The notes under the pieces are model-generated. The model saw only the letters and a list, made by a program, of their open reading frames with translations. It was not told the DNA's origin and searched no databases. Positions 38,757 through 47,826 of a DNA stretch of 64,000 bases are shown in pieces. The DNA is from Cochlodiniinecator piscidefendens (GTDB taxonomy: Bacteria > Pseudomonadota > Alphaproteobacteria > Rhodobacterales > Rhodobacteraceae). Position numbers and translations under genes: made by a program. Each line of letters opens with the position of its first letter. The first letter of the stretch is position 1. The DNA is taken from positions 522,344 through 586,343 of the forward strand of contig NZ_JAAOIE010000001.1 in the NCBI RefSeq assembly GCF_011326755.1, given 5' to 3'.

Positions 38757-40580
38757 ATGTGTGGAATTGTAGGGGTCTTAGGCACCCATGAAGTTTCTCC
38801 AATCATTCTTGAGGCACTAAAGCGCCTTGAGTATCGCGGCTATGATAGCGCGGGTATTGCAACCGTTGACCAAGGAAATCTAGACCGCCGTCGTGCCGTT
38901 GGTAAGTTGATCAATCTGTCGGATTTTTTAGTCCACAACCCGCTTCCTGGTCATTCAGGCATCGGACACACACGTTGGGCCACGCATGGCGAACCAAGTG
39001 TTGTAAACGCTCATCCACATCAGGCGGGCACGGTGGCTGTGGTCCATAACGGGATCATCGAAAACTTCAAAGCACTGCGCGAAGAACTGGCGCAGCATGG
39101 GATCGGGTTTGAAACCGAAACCGACACTGAGACAGTTGCATTGTTGACCAAACATTATTTGGACGATGGCATGTCTCCGCGTGACGCAGCCGAGAAAACC
39201 ATCAGCCGCCTCGAAGGCGCATTTGCGCTTTGTTTCCTTTTTGATGGCGAAGAGGATCTGCTCATCGCTGCGCGCAAAGGCTCTCCTCTTGCGATTGGTC
39301 ACGGCGACGGCGAAATGTTTGTTGGCTCCGACGCGATCGCACTTGCTCCCATGACAAACAAAGTCACTTATCTGGACGAAGGTGACTGGGCGGTTGTGAC
39401 ACGCGCTGGGGCTGAAATCATTGACAAAAACGGCAATCGCGCAAACCGCGACATGAAAGAGATCAACATTGAGGCCACCCAGGTCGAAAAAGGTGGTCAC
39501 AAGCACTTCATGTCCAAAGAGATCGCAGAACAGCCAACTGTTCTGGGCCAAGCGATCAACCACTACTTAAACACCGAAGGCACGGCGATTACGCTACCTG
39601 AGGGAACGCCTGATTTTGCGAAGATCGAGCGCATAACTATGGTCGCCTGCGGAACGGCCTATTTGGCCTGCCTCACGGCGAAATATTGGTTTGAACAGGT
39701 CGCACGCATCCCGGTTGAAGTGGATATCGCATCAGAATTTCGCTACCGTGAGCCTCCGATCCCAGCAAACACATTGGCAATTTTTGTAAGCCAATCAGGC
39801 GAAACAGCTGATACTCTAGCAGCCCTGCGCTACGTGACAGAACAAGGCGCGCAAACCGCGGCTGTCGTCAATGTTCCGGAAAGTTCAATTGCCCGCGAAA
39901 GCGATCTCACGCTTCCAATTTTAGCGGGTGCTGAAATCGGTGTAGCCTCAACCAAAGCGTTCACCTGTCAGCTGCATGTTCTTGCCCTGATGGCCCTAAA
40001 AGCAGCACGTGATCGTCAAATCATCGACAACAGCGAACTGCATCGCAATTTGGTAAACCTGCGCAATCTGCCCGGATTGTTGAATGTCGCGATTGGGCGT
40101 GGTGACGCCGTTAAAAAGATCGCAAAGAAGCTTTCTGAATCTCAGGACGTGTTGTTTCTGGGTCGTGGACCGATGTTTGCGCTTGCGCTTGAGGGCGCTC
40201 TAAAGCTTAAAGAAATCAGCTATATACACGCTGAAGGTTATGCATCTGGTGAATTGAAGCACGGCCCAATTGCGTTAATCGACAAACACATGCCTGTTGT
40301 TGTGTTTGCGCCTTCTGACAGCTTGTTTGATAAAACAGTTTCTAACATGCAAGAAGTCATGGCACGCGGCGGAAAGATCATTCTGATCACCGATGCAGCC
40401 GGCGCAAAAGAAGCAGGTGAAGACGTGTGGCAGACAATCGTTATGCCTGAGGTCGATGATTTTCTTGCACCTATCTTATATGCGGTACCGGCCCAACAGT
40501 TGGCCTATTTCACCGCTATTGCAAAGGGAACAGACGTGGATCAGCCCCGCAATCTAGCTAAGTCAGTGACCGTTGAATGA
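38757..40580 (+). CDS. glmS: Glutamine-fructose-6-phosphate aminotransferase (isomerizing)
   Basis: A 607-residue enzyme providing glucosamine-6-phosphate. The N-terminal nucleophile is Cys2 (MCGIVGVLG) of the glutaminase domain; two SIS sugar-isomerase domains follow (SQSGETADT, GRGPMFALALEGALKLKE) and the C-terminus ends NLAKSVTVE. It is coupled to glmU upstream and overlaps the following DNA repair gene by four bases (ATGA). Confidence 0.98.
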   Translation: MCGIVGVLGTHEVSPIILEALKRLEYRGYDSAGIATVDQGNLDRRRAVGKLINLSDFLVHNPLPGHSGIGHTRWATHGEPSVVNAHPHQAGTVAVVHNGIIENFKALREELAQHGIGFETETDTETVALLTKHYLDDGMSPRDAAEKTISRLEGAFALCFLFDGEEDLLIAARKGSPLAIGHGDGEMFVGSDAIALAPMTNKVTYLDEGDWAVVTRAGAEIIDKNGNRANRDMKEINIEATQVEKGGHKHFMSKEIAEQPTVLGQAINHYLNTEGTAITLPEGTPDFAKIERITMVACGTAYLACLTAKYWFEQVARIPVEVDIASEFRYREPPIPANTLAIFVSQSGETADTLAALRYVTEQGAQTAAVVNVPESSIARESDLTLPILAGAEIGVASTKAFTCQLHVLALMALKAARDRQIIDNSELHRNLVNLRNLPGLLNVAIGRGDAVKKIAKKLSESQDVLFLGRGPMFALALEGALKLKEISYIHAEGYASGELKHGPIALIDKHMPVVVFAPSDSLFDKTVSNMQEVMARGGKIILITDAAGAKEAGEDVWQTIVMPEVDDFLAPILYAVPAQQLAYFTAIAKGTDVDQPRNLAKSVTVE

Positions 40581-41251
40581 CCCCAGAATTGGCCCTAGCG
40601 GCACTGCATGAACGCGCAGTGCCCAAAAAGGCGGAAGAAATGGCCGCCTACCACAAAGCCAAACGCGTCTACCTCGGGGTGTCGAACCCTGAGATTGACG
40701 CGCTGCAAAAAGAATGGCGCAAAGAGTTAGATGTCGAGGGGCGCGTTGAGTTAGCCCGCGATCTATGGGCAAGCGACATACACGAAGCCCGCGTTCTTGC
40801 CGCCAAACTGATCACTCAGGCGCGGTTACGTCCGGATGATGGTGCATGGGAACTGATCCAATCATGGGTTGGTGACTTTGATGGCTGGGCCATTGCAGAT
40901 CACGCCTGCAAAGCTGGTGAAAAGCGCCTTCAATCTGATGTTTCACGCATTGAAACGGTTGAGGCCTGGACAACATCAGATCACATGTGGACGCGCCGCG
41001 CCGCATTGGTGATCACCCTCCCTTGGACCAAACAAAATCACCCAAAACCCGAAGAACTAGAGATACGAGATCGTGTTTTGGGCTGGGCTGCGGGCTATGT
41101 TCCGGACCGCCAATGGTTCATTCAAAAGGCAATTGCTTGGTGGCTCCGAGAGCTGTCAAAACATGACAAGCCAAGAGTCGAAGCATTCCTTGATGAACAC
41201 GGTGAACAGATGAAGCCGTTCGCCAGAAAAGAAGCCGCAAAGTATCTCTGA
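40577..41251 (+). CDS. DNA alkylation repair protein (AlkD superfamily)
   Basis: A 224-residue all-helical HEAT-like protein. The tryptophan-rich stretches DLWASDIHEARVLAAKLI, WVGDFDGWAIADHACK and WFIQKAIAWWLRELSKHD are characteristic of the AlkD family of N3/N7-alkylpurine DNA glycosylases. The start overlaps the glmS stop (ATGA), so its translation depends on the amino-sugar operon, a coupling with no obvious functional reason. It differs in sequence from the AlkD-like protein at 1-539. Confidence 0.88.
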   Translation: MTPELALAALHERAVPKKAEEMAAYHKAKRVYLGVSNPEIDALQKEWRKELDVEGRVELARDLWASDIHEARVLAAKLITQARLRPDDGAWELIQSWVGDFDGWAIADHACKAGEKRLQSDVSRIETVEAWTTSDHMWTRRAALVITLPWTKQNHPKPEELEIRDRVLGWAAGYVPDRQWFIQKAIAWWLRELSKHDKPRVEAFLDEHGEQMKPFARKEAAKYL

Positions 41252-41375
41252 GCTTAGCGGTTGCGTCACACGCGCCTCAAATTGCGGCATTCCCTTAACA
41301 AACACAGGCTATTGATTGCAAGGCCTTGGGAATCCCGCTAACAGAGGCGCGAATATGACACAAACGGAGCCTCAC

Positions 41376-42662
41376 ATGTCAGAACCCCTTCGCCTTGGTA
41401 TTGCAGGTTTGGGCACCGTTGGTGTCGGCGTTGTTAAAATTGTACGTCAAAAGGCAAATGTCCTTGCAGCGCGCACAGGCCGTCCCGTTGTTATCACAGC
41501 TGTTTCTGCGCGTTCACGCGATAAAGATCGCGGTGTAAACCTATCAGATTACGCGTGGGAAGATGATCCTGTTGCTTTGGCCAAACGCGATGATGTCGAT
41601 GTTTTTGTAGAGTTGATGGGCGGCCACGAAGGCCCTGCAAAAGAAGCAACCGAAGCCGCGATCGCGGCGGGTAAAGACGTCGTAACCGCAAACAAAGCAT
41701 TGTTGGCCCACCACGGTCAGGCTTTGTCTGAAACGGCTGAGGCTGCTGGCCAGGTGATCCGGTTTGAAGCCGCTGTCGCAGGCGGTATCCCCGTCATCAA
41801 AGCGTTGACCGAAGGGCTGGCTGGCAACGACATTACCCGCGTCATGGGCGTTATGAATGGCACATGCAACTATATCCTGACCCGGATGCAAAGCGCGGGC
41901 CTCCCCTATGATGAGGTTTTTGAAGAAGCCAATCAATTGGGGTATCTTGAGGCCGATCCAACACTAGACGTTGGCGGCATTGATGCGGGTCACAAACTTG
42001 CCTTGCTGGCCTCTATCGCCTTTGGAACGCGCGTTGATTTTGACGCTGTTGAACTCGAAGGTATTCAGCGCATCACCATTGAGGACATCCATCAAGCCGC
42101 TGATATGGGCTACCGGATTAAACTATTAGGTGTCTCCCAAATGACCGGGCGTGGGCTTGAGCAGCGCATGTCACCTTGCTTGGTTCCTGATGACAGCCCC
42201 TTGGGTCAACTCGAAGGGGGCACGAATATGGTCGTTCTTGAAGGCGATGCCGTGGGCCAAATCGTGTTGCGTGGCGCTGGCGCTGGCGAAGGTCCAACAG
42301 CAAGCGCTGTAATGGGCGATGTCATGGACATTGCACGCGGCCTGCGGATCGCAACTTTTGGTCAGCCATCCCACACACTTGAGCAGGCGAAGCCAGCCAA
42401 ATCCGCCACAGCCGCGCCTTACTATTTGCGGATGGAACTGCTCGACAAACCCGGCGCCCTAGCAAAGATCGCTGCCGTCATGGGCGAAGCAGGTATTTCA
42501 ATCGACCGTATGCGCCAATACAGCCATGCTGATGAAACTGCTCCAGTTCTATTTGTGACTCATAAAACCACCCGTGATGCGCTTGATCATGCGCTAAAAG
42601 GTTTCGACGCTACCGGCGTTTTGGCCAGCCCGCCCGTTTCGATCCGTATCGAAGCTGTCTAA
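41376..42662 (+). CDS. hom: Homoserine dehydrogenase
   Basis: A 428-residue enzyme of the aspartate pathway to threonine and methionine. It has the NAD(P)-binding GIAGLGTVGVG, the catalytic domain with GVMNGTCNYILTRM, and a C-terminal ACT domain (from about residue 350; LDKPGALAKIAAVMGEAGI) for feedback control. I prefer ATG 41376 (MSEPLRLGIAGLG), six bases after GGAG; ATG 41355, seven codons upstream, is a possible alternative. Confidence 0.96.
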   Translation: MSEPLRLGIAGLGTVGVGVVKIVRQKANVLAARTGRPVVITAVSARSRDKDRGVNLSDYAWEDDPVALAKRDDVDVFVELMGGHEGPAKEATEAAIAAGKDVVTANKALLAHHGQALSETAEAAGQVIRFEAAVAGGIPVIKALTEGLAGNDITRVMGVMNGTCNYILTRMQSAGLPYDEVFEEANQLGYLEADPTLDVGGIDAGHKLALLASIAFGTRVDFDAVELEGIQRITIEDIHQAADMGYRIKLLGVSQMTGRGLEQRMSPCLVPDDSPLGQLEGGTNMVVLEGDAVGQIVLRGAGAGEGPTASAVMGDVMDIARGLRIATFGQPSHTLEQAKPAKSATAAPYYLRMELLDKPGALAKIAAVMGEAGISIDRMRQYSHADETAPVLFVTHKTTRDALDHALKGFDATGVLASPPVSIRIEAV

Positions 42663-42748
42663 TCCCGTATCGGGGCAGCACGCTTGAATGAAAGAGCGCG
42701 CCCCGTTACACACACTGCTAACGCATTTTATCACTCAAGGATCACTTC

Positions 42749-43714
42749 ATGTCCAACGCTGCCGAATTTCAGGATCGTATGCTTTCCCTTGGCTTGGCTC
42801 GGGTTTCCGAAGCCGCCGCAATTGCTTCTGCTACGCTTGTAGGGCGTGGTGACGAAAAAGCCGCTGATCAGGCTGCTGTAAACGCCATGCGCGAACAGCT
42901 AAACATGCTGGACATCGCCGGTGTTGTCGTCATTGGCGAAGGTGAACGCGACGAGGCGCCGATGCTATACATTGGTGAAGAAGTCGGCACAGGCACAGGT
43001 CCCGGCGTTGATATCGCACTTGACCCACTCGAAGGCACCACACTGACAGCGAAAGACATGCCAAACGCGCTGACTGTTATAGCAATGGGTCCTCGCGGCT
43101 CAATGTTGCACGCACCAGACGTATATATGGACAAATTGGCAGTTGGTCCGGGCTATCCCGAAGGCGTTGTATCGCTAGATATGTCCCCCGCAGAGCGTGT
43201 CAAAGCATTGGCAGCAGCGAAAGGCTGTGCTTGTGAGGACATCACAGTTTGCATTCTGGAACGCCCGCGTCATGAAGATATGATTGCTGAAGTGCGCTCT
43301 ACTGGTGCGGCAATCCGCCTCATCACCGATGGCGACGTTGCAGGTGTTATGCACTGTGCTGAATCCGAAACCACAGGCATCGACATGTACATGGGTTCGG
43401 GTGGCGCTCCTGAGGGTGTATTAGCAGCCGCAGCACTGAAATGCATGGGCGGCCAGATGTTTGGACGTCTCTTGTTCCGCAACGATGACGAACGCGGTCG
43501 CGCGAGCAAAGCCGGCATCACTGATTTTGATAAAATCTACACACGTGACGAATTGGTGACCCAAGATGTTATCTTTGCCGCAACAGGTGTGACAGATGGT
43601 TCGCTTCTATCCGGTATCAAGCGCGAAGTTGGTTATTTGACCACTGAAACCATTTTAATGCGGTCCAAAACGGGTTCCGTGCGTCGCATGATTTACCGCA
43701 ACCCTGTTTCTTAA
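42749..43714 (+). CDS. glpX: Class II fructose-1,6-bisphosphatase
   Basis: A 321-residue GlpX-type phosphatase of gluconeogenesis. The metal-binding motifs GEGERDEAPMLYIGE and ALDPLEGTTLTAKD are intact, and the C-terminal TGSVRRMIY is typical. It is preceded by AAGGA. The hom-glpX-recJ order is a common alphaproteobacterial arrangement. Confidence 0.95.
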   Translation: MSNAAEFQDRMLSLGLARVSEAAAIASATLVGRGDEKAADQAAVNAMREQLNMLDIAGVVVIGEGERDEAPMLYIGEEVGTGTGPGVDIALDPLEGTTLTAKDMPNALTVIAMGPRGSMLHAPDVYMDKLAVGPGYPEGVVSLDMSPAERVKALAAAKGCACEDITVCILERPRHEDMIAEVRSTGAAIRLITDGDVAGVMHCAESETTGIDMYMGSGGAPEGVLAAAALKCMGGQMFGRLLFRNDDERGRASKAGITDFDKIYTRDELVTQDVIFAATGVTDGSLLSGIKREVGYLTTETILMRSKTGSVRRMIYRNPVS

Positions 43715-43723
43715 GGAAACCCC

Positions 43724-44293
43724 ATGATTGAAGCGCTGATCCTCATTGATATTCAACAAGGTTTTGATGACCCTTTCTGGGGTCAGCGCAATAATCCTGA
43801 GGCCGAAGAAAACGCGGCGATGCTGTTGGAAAACTGGCGCGCCCGCAGGGCCCCTATCCTTCATGTACGCCACATGAGCGACACCCCCACCAGTCCGCTG
43901 TTTCCCGGTCAACCGGGCAATAACTTCAAAGATATTGTCGCCCCAATTGCTGGCGAACAAATCATTGAGAAATCTGTAAATTCTGCGTTTATCGGCACTG
44001 ACCTTCTGTCGCGGCTACGAGACGCCAAAATTACTGATTTGGTGATTTGCGGAATTTCTACGCCGCATTGTGTTTCGACGACTTCGCGTATGGCTGCTAA
44101 CTTGGGGTTTAACGTTCGGTTAGCCGAAGACGCTTGCGCTGCGTTTACATCCGGTGGCGACATGAGCTGGAAAGAAGGCGCAACAACGCCCGACCCGCAA
44201 ATCATCCATGATATGGCAGTATCAAACCTACATGGTGAATTTTTGACCGCTCAACAGACCCAAACCGTATTATCATCCCGTGCAAATGGCTGA
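43724..44293 (+). CDS. Isochorismatase-family cysteine hydrolase
   Basis: A 189-residue alpha/beta hydrolase. The catalytic triad is visible as Asp9 (LILIDIQQGF), Lys83 (IIEKSVNSAF) and Cys116 (STPHCVSTT). The family includes nicotinamidases, N-carbamoyl amidases and others; the substrate is not deducible. It starts after AAGGA, nine bases from glpX, and its end overlaps recJ by eight bases. Confidence 0.9.
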   Translation: MIEALILIDIQQGFDDPFWGQRNNPEAEENAAMLLENWRARRAPILHVRHMSDTPTSPLFPGQPGNNFKDIVAPIAGEQIIEKSVNSAFIGTDLLSRLRDAKITDLVICGISTPHCVSTTSRMAANLGFNVRLAEDACAAFTSGGDMSWKEGATTPDPQIIHDMAVSNLHGEFLTAQQTQTVLSSRANG

Positions 44294-46034
44294 TTTTTTA
44301 GGCGTAGATCGATCAGTCACCGGGCGCAGATGGCTTGGCCCCGATACGGAATCCGAACGCCAAGCTGAAGCCATGCAGCAGCAAACAATGCTCCCGCCTG
44401 CGGTATGTCGTGTTTTAGTACAACGCGGCGTTCCTCCGATGGACACCGAAGCTTTTTTAAATCCTCAGCTGCGCGATCTCCTACCTGATCCGCACACGTT
44501 GAAAGATATGGAAAAGGCGGCAAGTCGTTTCCTCAAGGCTGCACGTAATGGTGAACGTATTGCAGTGTTTGCAGATTACGATGTCGATGGCGGCACCTCT
44601 GCTGCGCTCTTGCTCAGCTGGCTGCATCAAATGGGGCGCGATGCGACCCTCTATGTCCCCGATCGCATCGACGAAGGATACGGACCCAACGTTCCCGCTA
44701 TGACCAAGCTGGCAAATGACCACGATCTTATTGTTTGTGTGGATTGCGGTACGCTAAGTTTTGAAGCCTTGGAAGCTGTAGAAAATGCCGAAGTTGTGGT
44801 TCTGGATCACCACCTTGGCGGTGAACATCTTCCCAAAGCGCATGCGGTGGTTAATCCCAATCGACAAGATGAATCCGGGGATCTTGCGCATTTATGCGCC
44901 GCGGCGGTTGTATTTCTGATGTTGGTCGAAGTGAACCGGCAAATGCGCGAAACCAATGACAAAGGCCCTGATTTAATGGCCATGCTGGATTTGGTGGCGT
45001 TGGGGACCGTGGCTGATGTTGCGTCCCTTGTCGGCGTGAACCGTGCGTTTGTACGACAAGGCCTAAAAGTATTGGCACGCAGGGCACGCCCTGGCCTCGT
45101 TGCACTGGCCGATGTCGCGCGCATGGACAGCACCCCAAATGCCTATCACCTTGGCTTTTTGTTGGGGCCACGCATCAACGCTGGTGGCCGCATTGGCCAA
45201 GCTGACCTTGGCGCACGATTGTTGGCCAGTAATAACCCCGTCGAAGCGCAGGCCATGGCCTCTAGACTGGATGAGTTAAATACGGAACGGCGCGATATTG
45301 AAAATCAAGTGCGCGCAGCAGCATTAGCACAAGCTGAGGAACGCGGCCATGACGCCCCGCTCGTTTGGGCCTCTGGCGAAGGGTGGCACCCCGGTGTTGT
45401 TGGTATTGTTGCCTCTCGTCTCAAAGAAGCCACCAATCGCCCTGCCATTGTAATCGGCTTTGACGGTGACGATGGCAAAGGGTCGGGCCGATCCATCAAC
45501 GGTGTTGATCTCGGAGCATCAATCCAAAGATTGGCTTCAGAAGGTCTATTGGTCAAAGGCGGCGGCCACAAAATGGCGGCAGGCCTATCCGTCACGCGTG
45601 AAAAACTTGAACCCGCGATGGAGCGTTTGTCTGAGCTTTTGGCTGCACAAGGCGCTGGTGATGCCGGTCCTGCAGATTTAAAAATCGCAGCTCTGTTAAT
45701 GCCGTCGGCAGCAACACCCGAATTGGTAAACCAGATCGAATCCGCAGGCCCCTTTGGCGCAGGTGCAGCCGCCCCCAGATTTGCCTTTGCTGATCAACAA
45801 ATTCAGTTTGCGAAAAAAGTTGGTGAATCGCATCTAAAGATCCGATTTGGTGATGGTCTTGGGGCGTCGCTTGATGCGATCAGTTTTGGTGCATTTGATA
45901 CGGATCTCGGAGAAACGCTTTCAAATCACCGCGGCATGCGGTTCCATTTGGTAGGTCGACTTGAGCTGAATCAATGGGCTGGGCGCACCTCTGTACAACT
46001 TAGACTTGAAGACGCTGCGGCAACCCAAAAATAA
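44286..46034 (+). CDS. recJ: Single-stranded-DNA-specific exonuclease RecJ
   Basis: A 582-residue DHH-family 5'-3' exonuclease acting in recombination and mismatch repair. The metal motifs are VFADYDVDGGTSAALL, VCVDCG and VVLDHHLGG; the DHHA1 domain has VKGGGHKMAAGLS, and the C-terminal OB domain ends at about residue 580. The start ATG 44286 (MADFLGVDRSVTGRRW) lies inside the end of the isochorismatase gene. Normal length. Confidence 0.95.
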   Translation: MADFLGVDRSVTGRRWLGPDTESERQAEAMQQQTMLPPAVCRVLVQRGVPPMDTEAFLNPQLRDLLPDPHTLKDMEKAASRFLKAARNGERIAVFADYDVDGGTSAALLLSWLHQMGRDATLYVPDRIDEGYGPNVPAMTKLANDHDLIVCVDCGTLSFEALEAVENAEVVVLDHHLGGEHLPKAHAVVNPNRQDESGDLAHLCAAAVVFLMLVEVNRQMRETNDKGPDLMAMLDLVALGTVADVASLVGVNRAFVRQGLKVLARRARPGLVALADVARMDSTPNAYHLGFLLGPRINAGGRIGQADLGARLLASNNPVEAQAMASRLDELNTERRDIENQVRAAALAQAEERGHDAPLVWASGEGWHPGVVGIVASRLKEATNRPAIVIGFDGDDGKGSGRSINGVDLGASIQRLASEGLLVKGGGHKMAAGLSVTREKLEPAMERLSELLAAQGAGDAGPADLKIAALLMPSAATPELVNQIESAGPFGAGAAAPRFAFADQQIQFAKKVGESHLKIRFGDGLGASLDAISFGAFDTDLGETLSNHRGMRFHLVGRLELNQWAGRTSVQLRLEDAAATQK

Positions 46035-46114
46035 TTCAAATCAAAACGTAATTTTTTGATTTTCCCTCTTGCCCCGGACAAACACAGCCGCTAAATACCG
46101 CCTCACCGAACGGT

Positions 46115-46189
46115 GCTCCCTTCGTCTATCGGTTAGGACGTCAGGTTTTCAACCTGAAAAGAGGGGTTCGATTCCCCTAGGGAGTACCA
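46115..46189 (+). tRNA. tRNA-Glu (anticodon TTC), copy 1
   Basis: 75 bases including CCA. Acceptor GCTCCCT/AGGGAGT (one G-T pair at the end), anticodon stem TCAGG/CCTGA with loop TTTTCAA (anticodon TTC at 46148-46150) and T arm GGGG TTCGATT CCCC. The encoded 3' end is ACCA. Confidence 0.95.
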
Positions 46190-46216
46190 CGGTTTTCTCT
46201 TATAATTCAAAAAGAT

Positions 46217-46243
46217 GCCGCCAAAATTTGGGCGGCTTTTTTT
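46217..46243 (+). terminator. Terminator after first tRNA-Glu
   Basis: Stem GCCGCC/GGCGGC with an eight-base loop followed by seven T. It lies 27 bases after copy 1 of tRNA-Glu and before the second copy, so the two copies are probably separate transcripts. Confidence 0.85.
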
Positions 46244-46347
46244 GTATTCTATGCAAAATCAATCTCTAGAAATAATTTTCAATCAGGGTAATTTTTCCTC
46301 TTGCCCCGGTCAGATACAGTCGCTAAATACCGCCTCACGAGAACGGT

Positions 46348-46422
46348 GCTCCCTTCGTCTATCGGTTAGGACGTCAGGTTTTCAACCTGAAAAGAGGGGT
46401 TCGATTCCCCTAGGGAGTACCA
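46348..46422 (+). tRNA. tRNA-Glu (anticodon TTC), copy 2
   Basis: Identical over all 75 bases to the copy at 46115-46189. It is followed seven bases later by a tRNA with anticodon CAT, with no terminator in between, so the two are probably co-transcribed. Confidence 0.95.
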
Positions 46423-46429
46423 CTCGTAC

Positions 46430-46506
46430 GGCGGTATAGCTCAGTTGGTTAGAGCAGCGGAATCATAATCCGCGTGTCCGGGGTTCAAGTCCCTGTACCG
46501 CCACCA
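46430..46506 (+). tRNA. tRNA with anticodon CAT (probable elongator tRNA-Met)
   Basis: 77 bases with encoded CCA. Acceptor GGCGGTA/TACCGCC; D arm with AGTTGGTTAGA; anticodon stem GCGGA/TCCGC with loop ATCATAA (CAT); T arm GGGG TTCAAGT CCCT. The first acceptor pair G-C and the length exclude the initiator tRNA. tRNA-Ile with lysidine-modified CAT cannot be fully excluded without comparison to family sequences. Confidence 0.85.
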
Positions 46507-46551
46507 CTCATTTCCATTATCGATGAACCCAAAATTAGATTATTGAGTGGT
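46503..46551. repeat. Inverted repeat beginning in tRNA 3' end
   Basis: ACCACTCA (46503-46510), which includes the tRNA CCA, is repeated inverted as TGAGTGGT (46544-46551) with a 33-base AT-rich spacer. It could be a processing or termination structure, or a trace of integration at the tRNA. The region 46507-46785 has no gene that I can support. Confidence 0.4.
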
Positions 46552-46785
46552 ATAAAAAATCGAGTTGGTTAGAATCCGATTTCCCTACATTTTTGATAGA
46601 TAACCCTTCACTCATGCATCCATCTATCGGGAAACCTTCATCATTATGTGGTCGCCTCAATAATCTCTGTTTATAAAAGTTAGAGATGTAAGCGACGTAT
46701 ATTCAACTGATCAAACTTCACGTCATAAATTAGCCCAAAAGCATCTGTACCTGTCTCTTGATTGTTATTTGTTAAGAGTAGTTTG

Positions 46786-47790
46786 ATGAATTTTACCATA
46801 AAGTGTTTTTTACTCGCCATTCGGGCATTTCCCCATCTTTTAGTTTCGAAATTCTTTTACGAAATGAAGTGGGGAATTGTTTGCGGCGGGATCGCAATAG
46901 TTTCGATTTTTGCGGTGTTCACTTCTCCTGTTTTCATCATTTTCCTTCCCATTTCGCTCGCGGCTGCGCAATCAGCTACATCTCTGCGAACATTACATTC
47001 GATGTTGTCTTTTGTTGGCCTGTCTAAGGGCTACAACACGGAGTATCTCGTATCAGAAATAATCAAGACAAGCTTTGTGCGTGGCATGGGTTACATAATT
47101 GTTTTTGCGATAGTTTGTTGCGTTTTACTTCTATCGTACGGTTACAGCTATCTTGCGGTGGCGCTTCAAGATTTCCAATCTTTCTTACTGGTTGAGGAAT
47201 GGAGATTGTACAATGGGCACGTCCCCGCTTTGGCATTTGCTTGCATCTTGTTCTGTTTTTTCACACTTGCAATGGAAGCGTTTTTAGCTGTTCCCATGGC
47301 CGCAGCGGCCTATGGCATCGGACCAAGTGATCGAGACTTCAACGGGTTTTGGGGCATAGGGTTTCAATGGCAGAAAATCTTGCTGACTTGGATAACCGCC
47401 GCGTTAAGCATTTTGGTTTTTGCAATTGTTAGCTTGGATTTGCTGACTGAAGAATTTCATGCGTCTTCTGTGGTTCATCTAATTGTTAGTTATACAATGG
47501 GCCAAGCGCCTGACTTTGTTGCTCACCCTATAAACCCCCCAGTTTTTGACACTGCTGGCGCTCAGGCCATCGGTGTTATTCTGATGTTTTTCTGTGTTTA
47601 TTTGCCGTCTCCGTTTTGGGTGGCAACCTGTGTGGTTGCCTTCCGAGAGGCACTGGCCGTGGAAGAGAAAGAACGTATTCGTAACTTACCCACAAAGGCG
47701 GAACTCTTGGAGCAACAGAGGGCCAAATCTAAAAAAGCAGAAACTCTGTGGAAGCAACGGATGCCAGGCGCACTAAAACCGCCCCAATAA
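46786..47790 (+). CDS. Hypothetical multi-span membrane protein
   Basis: About 334 residues from ATG 46786 (MNFTIKCFLLAIRAF), preceded by AAGAG; the frame is open further upstream to a TTG. Five to six hydrophobic segments are visible (about residues 32-63, 93-124, 147-173, 200-220 and 262-290), followed by a charged, Lys/Arg/Glu-rich cytoplasmic-type tail (KERIRNLPTKAELLEQQRAK). I do not recognise a family. It lies directly after tRNA genes, is less G+C-rich than its neighbours and is convergent with the lysR gene; acquisition at the tRNA locus is possible. Confidence 0.7.
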   Translation: MNFTIKCFLLAIRAFPHLLVSKFFYEMKWGIVCGGIAIVSIFAVFTSPVFIIFLPISLAAAQSATSLRTLHSMLSFVGLSKGYNTEYLVSEIIKTSFVRGMGYIIVFAIVCCVLLLSYGYSYLAVALQDFQSFLLVEEWRLYNGHVPALAFACILFCFFTLAMEAFLAVPMAAAAYGIGPSDRDFNGFWGIGFQWQKILLTWITAALSILVFAIVSLDLLTEEFHASSVVHLIVSYTMGQAPDFVAHPINPPVFDTAGAQAIGVILMFFCVYLPSPFWVATCVVAFREALAVEEKERIRNLPTKAELLEQQRAKSKKAETLWKQRMPGALKPPQ

Positions 47791-47826
47791 AATCAAAGCG
47801 AATGCGGGAGATTTCTTAGGATAGCA

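Larger units (their letters stand above)
46056..46422 (+). repeat. Tandem duplication of tRNA-Glu with its leader
   Basis: Two copies of a unit of about 130 bases, roughly 46060-46190 and 46292-46423. Each begins with a CCTCTTGCCCCGG element, a variable CAxAxACAGxCGC segment and AAATACCGCCTCAC, and ends with an identical tRNA-Glu gene. The upstream parts differ at a few bases while the tRNA genes are identical, which fits duplication followed by selection or gene conversion of the tRNA. Confidence 0.8.

Noticed and set aside
38955-39563. 202-codon antisense frame inside glmS
   Set aside because: It is a shadow of a well-conserved gene; the composition is not protein-like and no start signal is seen.
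46217-46243. Hairpin between the tRNA-Glu copies as a possible att site
   Set aside because: A G+C-rich stem followed by seven T is better explained as a terminator.
46762-46785. TTG start eight codons upstream for the membrane protein
   Set aside because: The ATG at 46786 has an AAGAG element at a suitable distance; the TTG does not.
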